DNA from: Pegea sp. RAD2-039
Taxonomy: Eukaryota > Chordata > Thaliacea > Salpida > Salpidae
NCBI GenBank assembly: GCA_034620365.1
Contig: JAQGEQ010000372.1
Coordinates: forward strand, 62,001-126,000
Length of the DNA stretch: 64,000 bases
Direction of reading: 5' to 3'
The translations under genes and the position numbers were made by a program. The notes under the pieces are model-generated. The model was not told the DNA's origin. It did not search any database and saw only the letters and a program-made list of their open reading frames with translations. Positions 59,710 to 64,000 of this stretch are shown one piece after another (positions within the stretch are counted from its first letter, which is position 1; each line of letters opens with the position of its first letter).

Positions 59710-60992
59710 ATGAGTTTTAGCATACCTGTCTCGCAACAGCACCATACTGTTGAGGTTTATCAAATGAACTTAAAGCAAGCATTCGCCCAGATAAAGCTTG
59801 CTTTAATGACATATAAAGTCATCTCAATTGTAAGTTTCTAATTATTAATAACTAATTGTAACTTTAAAACTTTTAAACTTAAGGATCTCTACAATTATTT
59901 TATTTTTAGGACACGGAGTTTCCCGGCGCTATATTCAAAGAACCTAAATTCTTAGCCCCGGAAGAAAAATATCTGTACATTAAGAAAAATGTTGATGCTG
60001 TTAAGTTAATACAATTAGGAATCACTTTAATGAACGAAAAGGGTGAATTGGCAACACCTGTATGTTGTTGGAATTTTAATTTCCGGTTCAACATCAGGTA
60101 TGTAGGAAATGATTTACATAAATTTTAATGTAAATGTTGTAGAATCAAAACCATTAAATTTCTTAATGCTTGTACAGACAAGATGCAAGCTGCCAAAAGT
60201 CCATAGAGTTTCTTCAAAAAAATGGCGGAATTAATTTTGCTGTGCTTCCAGCTATTGGAGTAGATATTGAAGACTTTAGAAAATATGCTGTTGAGGCAAA
60301 GCTTTTCTACAATGATTTAAACACATTTATAGTGTTCCATGGGTATGTATATTTCAATTGATTTAATTAATTGGTTATTACTTTAATCCCATAATATATA
60401 CAAGGAAGCTAAGCTAACAAAATAAATTTGCAAATTTTACCAGGCAATACGACATTTTTTTCCTGTTGAAAGCCATTGCAAGATCACTTCCGGCCAGTAG
60501 AGAAGAGTCACAAATCCTAATTCGTTCTATTTTTGGAAAGATAATTGATTTGAAGTACATGCTTTTACATGATGATAATGTAAGTTTCTCATGTCTGCAA
60601 AATATATCATGATTTTTAACAATTAGTTAAAATTTTAGCGTAAAGGGTATGGATTACAAAGACTAGCTGATGAATTAAATGTCTCTCGGATTGGTACTGC
60701 ACATTCAGCTGGAAGTGATAGCAATTTGGCAGGAAGAACATTTTTTGCTGCACGTGATGTAAGCATACTTGCATAAATATAAGGAATCTATGTAAATCAG
60801 TTTGATGCTTACTATATAAACTCTTTATATATTGAAATATTTTACCTGAAAAATTAAAACGTAATTTAATTTAGATTTTATTTTTGACAGATGTATCATC
60901 TCTTTGGAAACGATCAAATACAAGCACACGAGTTGAAGATTGCTGGTTATGATTCATTTTGTTTTACAAATGGCAAACATTGTTATTATTAG
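59710..60992 (+). CDS. CCR4-NOT complex CAF1/POP2-type poly(A) deadenylase, copy B
   Basis: Same six-exon structure and the same total length (1,283 bases genomic, 276 residues) as 41,789-43,071. Only a handful of amino-acid changes are visible, for example Phe to Tyr in [10 protein letters not shown], Leu to Ile in KIIDLKYM, and Ser to Thr in [11 protein letters not shown]. All five DEDD catalytic residues are retained (DTE; YDIFF; HSAGSD). Splice sites are intact. A very recent duplicate; both copies are expected to encode active deadenylases if expressed. Confidence 0.93.
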
Positions 60993-62434
60993 TTAAACAA
61001 TTTTACTTTTGTATGTAAATAAATTGTTGTGTGATCTTTATTTTATAGCGTTTGATTTAGCATTAAAATACTCTTAAAAGTAAAGTGTTATTACTACTAT
61101 TATTTAAAAATCTTATAGGATTTATTTACTTTGAAAGTTGAAAGTATGTTTACTTTTAATAATTTACAGGAAATTAAAAAAAAATTATTAAACAAGTGGA
61201 TTTTAGAGATTTATTATTTAGTGTTTTTAAACAATTGATTCTATATGCAAAATAATGTTATTTTCATAATTTTGAAAGCAGATATCGTTAGAGATTGCTT
61301 TGTTAAATGTCATCTGATAGTCATAAAAGGTAAACCCTCTCTGTATATCTTTAAGACCTAATCCAATTTTCATAATAGTATAACAACTGTTTTAAATGAA
61401 CAGATAACCTTTTAACGAGGAACAATTAAGTAGAAGTTATGAATTTTCCAAAAGATTAATGTCAATTATCTTAATAAATTTTTAATCAATTTAGATATAT
61501 CTCTACTGAAAAGTTCTGTACTATAATTGATAATCAATCAAATTAACTGACAGAACAACGCAATTTTAAAAGCAAATGACAGAGTACACACGACTGATGG
61601 TGTACATAAGGGCAAATTTGTAACAGCATTTTTTAAATTTGTAACAAAGAAGTAGATTTTAATCTACCGGAGAACCGATGATAACTCAACATTTCATTTA
61701 TACTTAGATACTACTTTAAGTTAAATGTTTGTTTTTATTTTATATTCAATAATAATTGCATTAGGCTCATGTTAAAAGCTATTAATCTAAGTTATAAAGG
61801 GTTTTTTGATGTTAATTACTTAGTCATAGCAATGATTGAAAATTCAATAATATGAGTAATATAGTACCAACATATATTTGATTGCTATTTAAAAAGTTTT
61901 TGATAAAACCTAACTTAGAATTCCTAATAAGTAATAATTAATTGTTATTAACCACTATCGTTTGCATTTGATTTGTCATACTATTTCTGAACTTTGGTTT
62001 ACGCGGTTTTTTATAAAACAGAAAAAACTAACAGTTTCTATATTTTATTTTGGAATAACTGAAGCAAACGGGTCCAAATTTTGAGACCAAGGAACTTAAC
62101 AAACAACATATTTAACTAAAATAATTGGTCTCAGAAAATGTTTTGTTTAAAGATTTCACTTAATAATGCAAAAACAAACCGAACCTTATAACTTAAAGTA
62201 CTGTTTTTAAGTATACAAATTTAGTTTAACCACATCTATACACGAATTAATCTGAAAGTTAAAGCAAAAAAACGTTTACAAGGCTTTATGTTTCTTGTTA
62301 AGTTCTCTAAAAAAATGACAATCTGACAAATATTCAGTATTATTTACAGACGTAGTTTAGAATTTGTTAGAATTAATATCAAGATTCTTTAAAAAAGTTT
62401 ATATTCTAGTAATTGTAAATCGATAAAAGATTAA
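60993..62434. other. AT-rich intergenic DNA, unit 2
   Basis: Counterpart of 43,072-44,513; no gene is seen. Confidence 0.5.
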
Positions 62435-63807
62435 CTAATTATCATCAACATATTTTGTTAACTCTTTTAACCAATATTTTATCAAAATATCAATATAATT
62501 TTTCATCATATCTTCTTTTACAAATACTGCTGAATAATCCTTAAATTCTATCAAAGGACGCATCAGCAAATATTCATCTAGTATCCTATCACCTGGTAAG
62601 CCTTCATATTGGTCAACTCCAGTTATGTGAGTTACAAGTATCTGCAAAATTTATGGAACAGACAACTCTTCAATCATGTACAAGTAAACGACTTTCTAGG
62701 GTTTAATATTCTTCACATTTATGCGTATTGTGTCGTGATAAGTGTGAAGTTTCAAGTTATATGGCTTTTGTATGAAAAACATGATTGTTAAACATTCTAC
62801 TAGAACCGAAACACAATTTTTTATCTTTCTGGGACAATTTTAGTTTAGAGTAGTTCATCCAACAGTTCTTACTATAATTAGTTTTTATGGCTTGTATGTT
62901 TGTATCAAATAATTGATTTTTATCTTAGATAAGCTTTGCAAGTTTTTCTGCATCCCTTGATTTTCTATTTATAGTGTTTCTTTCATTGATTTTAACTTTA
63001 ACATATTTTTCTCAATTGCATTTAAATTACTTTTGTTTCCTGCAGATTTCAAATCTACATCAGAATATTCAGAATTTTGTAGCTGTTCTTGTCTTCTTAA
63101 TCGCTCACAGTGATTGAACTTTTGTTTGAATTTTTTGTGAAAATCTTGCAGAATTTTGCTTTGATCTCCCTCTAAAAAATCCATCAAATCATTTTCATCA
63201 GTAATTTCATCAATTTTGTCTATGTCAGTATCCTCATTAAGATCAAGTGAAAAATTGCTACTGCTCTCACTACTAGTAGAATAAACTTTGTCAGCTTTTT
63301 CACACATATCATTTGCCTTTCTTTTCTTGATTGTTCTTAAAACAAACAAATTTGACTGAAATTGTGATTTACCATTTTTTGTAGAACTTTTCATTTCCTC
63401 AAAATTAAAATAATCCTTTCTGAAGCACGGACCCATGATCTTAACAAGATCGTCTTGATTCGTAAGCAATTGAAAATCTGGACTAACATAAAGAAGTTTT
63501 TGGGAATAATTAGAAAATTAAATTTCTAAACAATATAAACCCCTAACAACTTTAGCCTTTCAAAGATAAATTAATGATATCAAATGTACTTAAATCCTCA
63601 ATCTCAAAATCAATTCAACTATTTTAACTTAAATTTATACTGGATCAGCTAATTTATTACATAATTTTACCTAAAAGTAAATAGAAGACTAAATATAATC
63701 TTACAGTAATAGATTGACTTGTCGCTTTATGTTTGTTTCTTGTAATACGTTACTTTTCACACTTTCCACTTCTTCAGGATAACAAAAGTAATTAAGAGGC
63801 TTTCTGT
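62435..63807 (-). pseudogene. Acidic, serine-rich unknown gene, copy C (probably decayed)
   Basis: Near-identical to 44,514-45,886. It shares the one-base loss before the SRDAEKLAKLI-type piece and the TAA upstream of LVTHITG, so these lesions (or intron boundaries) predate the unit 1/unit 2 split. Open pieces: 63,469-62,969 and 62,647-62,435. Confidence 0.45.
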
Positions 63808-64000
63808 AAGATTTCTGCTTTAGTCAAGACATTTAAATTATGTAGTGTTTTTAACGCCACTGAAGTAGTTAGGGATTGTATGGCTACTAGAAAAATAGTG
63901 TGTTGGTTGCTAAGTTGCACAACTGTTCAAAACTATTTTACCATTTTAGTTTTGTTAGCAGAATCGATCAAACTAATCTTTGCTCTCACATATATTTGAA

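Larger units (their letters stand above)
53640..64000. repeat. Segmental duplication unit 2 (runs to the window end)
   Basis: Copy of unit 1 without the 2.7-kb segment: the junction at about 57,839 joins sequence matching 37,230 directly to sequence matching 39,930. Genes, order and strands are the same. The last bases (TTTGCTCTCACATATATTTGAA) match 53,568-53,590, near the end of a unit. Confidence 0.88.

Noticed and set aside
1-64000. CRISPR arrays, bacterial operons, phage or viral genes
   Set aside because: None seen. Spliceosomal introns and animal gene families indicate nuclear eukaryotic DNA, and no spacer-repeat arrays are present.

Overview
The window is AT-rich nuclear DNA of an invertebrate animal. 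The evidence for an animal is a C4 nuclear-receptor DNA-binding domain and an ELM2-SANT corepressor module. Introns are short (about 45-160 bp, mostly GTAAGT-type donors), as in nematodes and some other small invertebrates. The phylum cannot be fixed from the sequence alone.

Left half (1-30.3 kb): one ancestral block is present in a nearly complete form (about 411-9,055) and again as two half-copies (18,375-24,460 and about 25,960-30,262). The block holds a minus-strand LINE remnant, a minus-strand C2H2 zinc-finger gene, long non-coding DNA with decayed minus-strand coding pieces, and a plus-strand MSH2 pseudogene. Single-copy DNA between the copies carries a divergent ATG8/GABARAP-like gene (12,327-13,172, minus) and a small BED-like zinc-finger gene (24,563-25,434, minus). 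Two tRNA-derived SINE families are inserted in and near these blocks. Several insertions have an empty paralogous site in the same window.

Right half (33-64 kb): a tandem segmental duplication. Unit 1 (about 32,995-46,095) and unit 2 (about 53,640 to the window end) each carry, in order, a minus-strand 12-exon gene, a plus-strand 6-exon CCR4-NOT CAF1/POP2 deadenylase, and a minus-strand acidic gene of unknown identity that looks decayed. The tail of a third unit lies at about 51,950-53,638. Between units 1 and 2 lies a decayed tripeptidyl-peptidase II gene.

The main result is the 12-exon gene. It joins a nuclear-receptor DNA-binding domain, with no ligand-binding domain visible, to an ELM2-SANT module, the class of domain that recruits histone deacetylases. 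All exon phases agree and both copies are open (457 and 451 codons by my reading). This is a candidate DNA-binding receptor with a built-in corepressor. The second notable result is the ATG8-like gene: its conjugation glycine is replaced by serine, and a phase-compatible downstream exon encodes a transmembrane tail, so it may be tail-anchored rather than lipidated.
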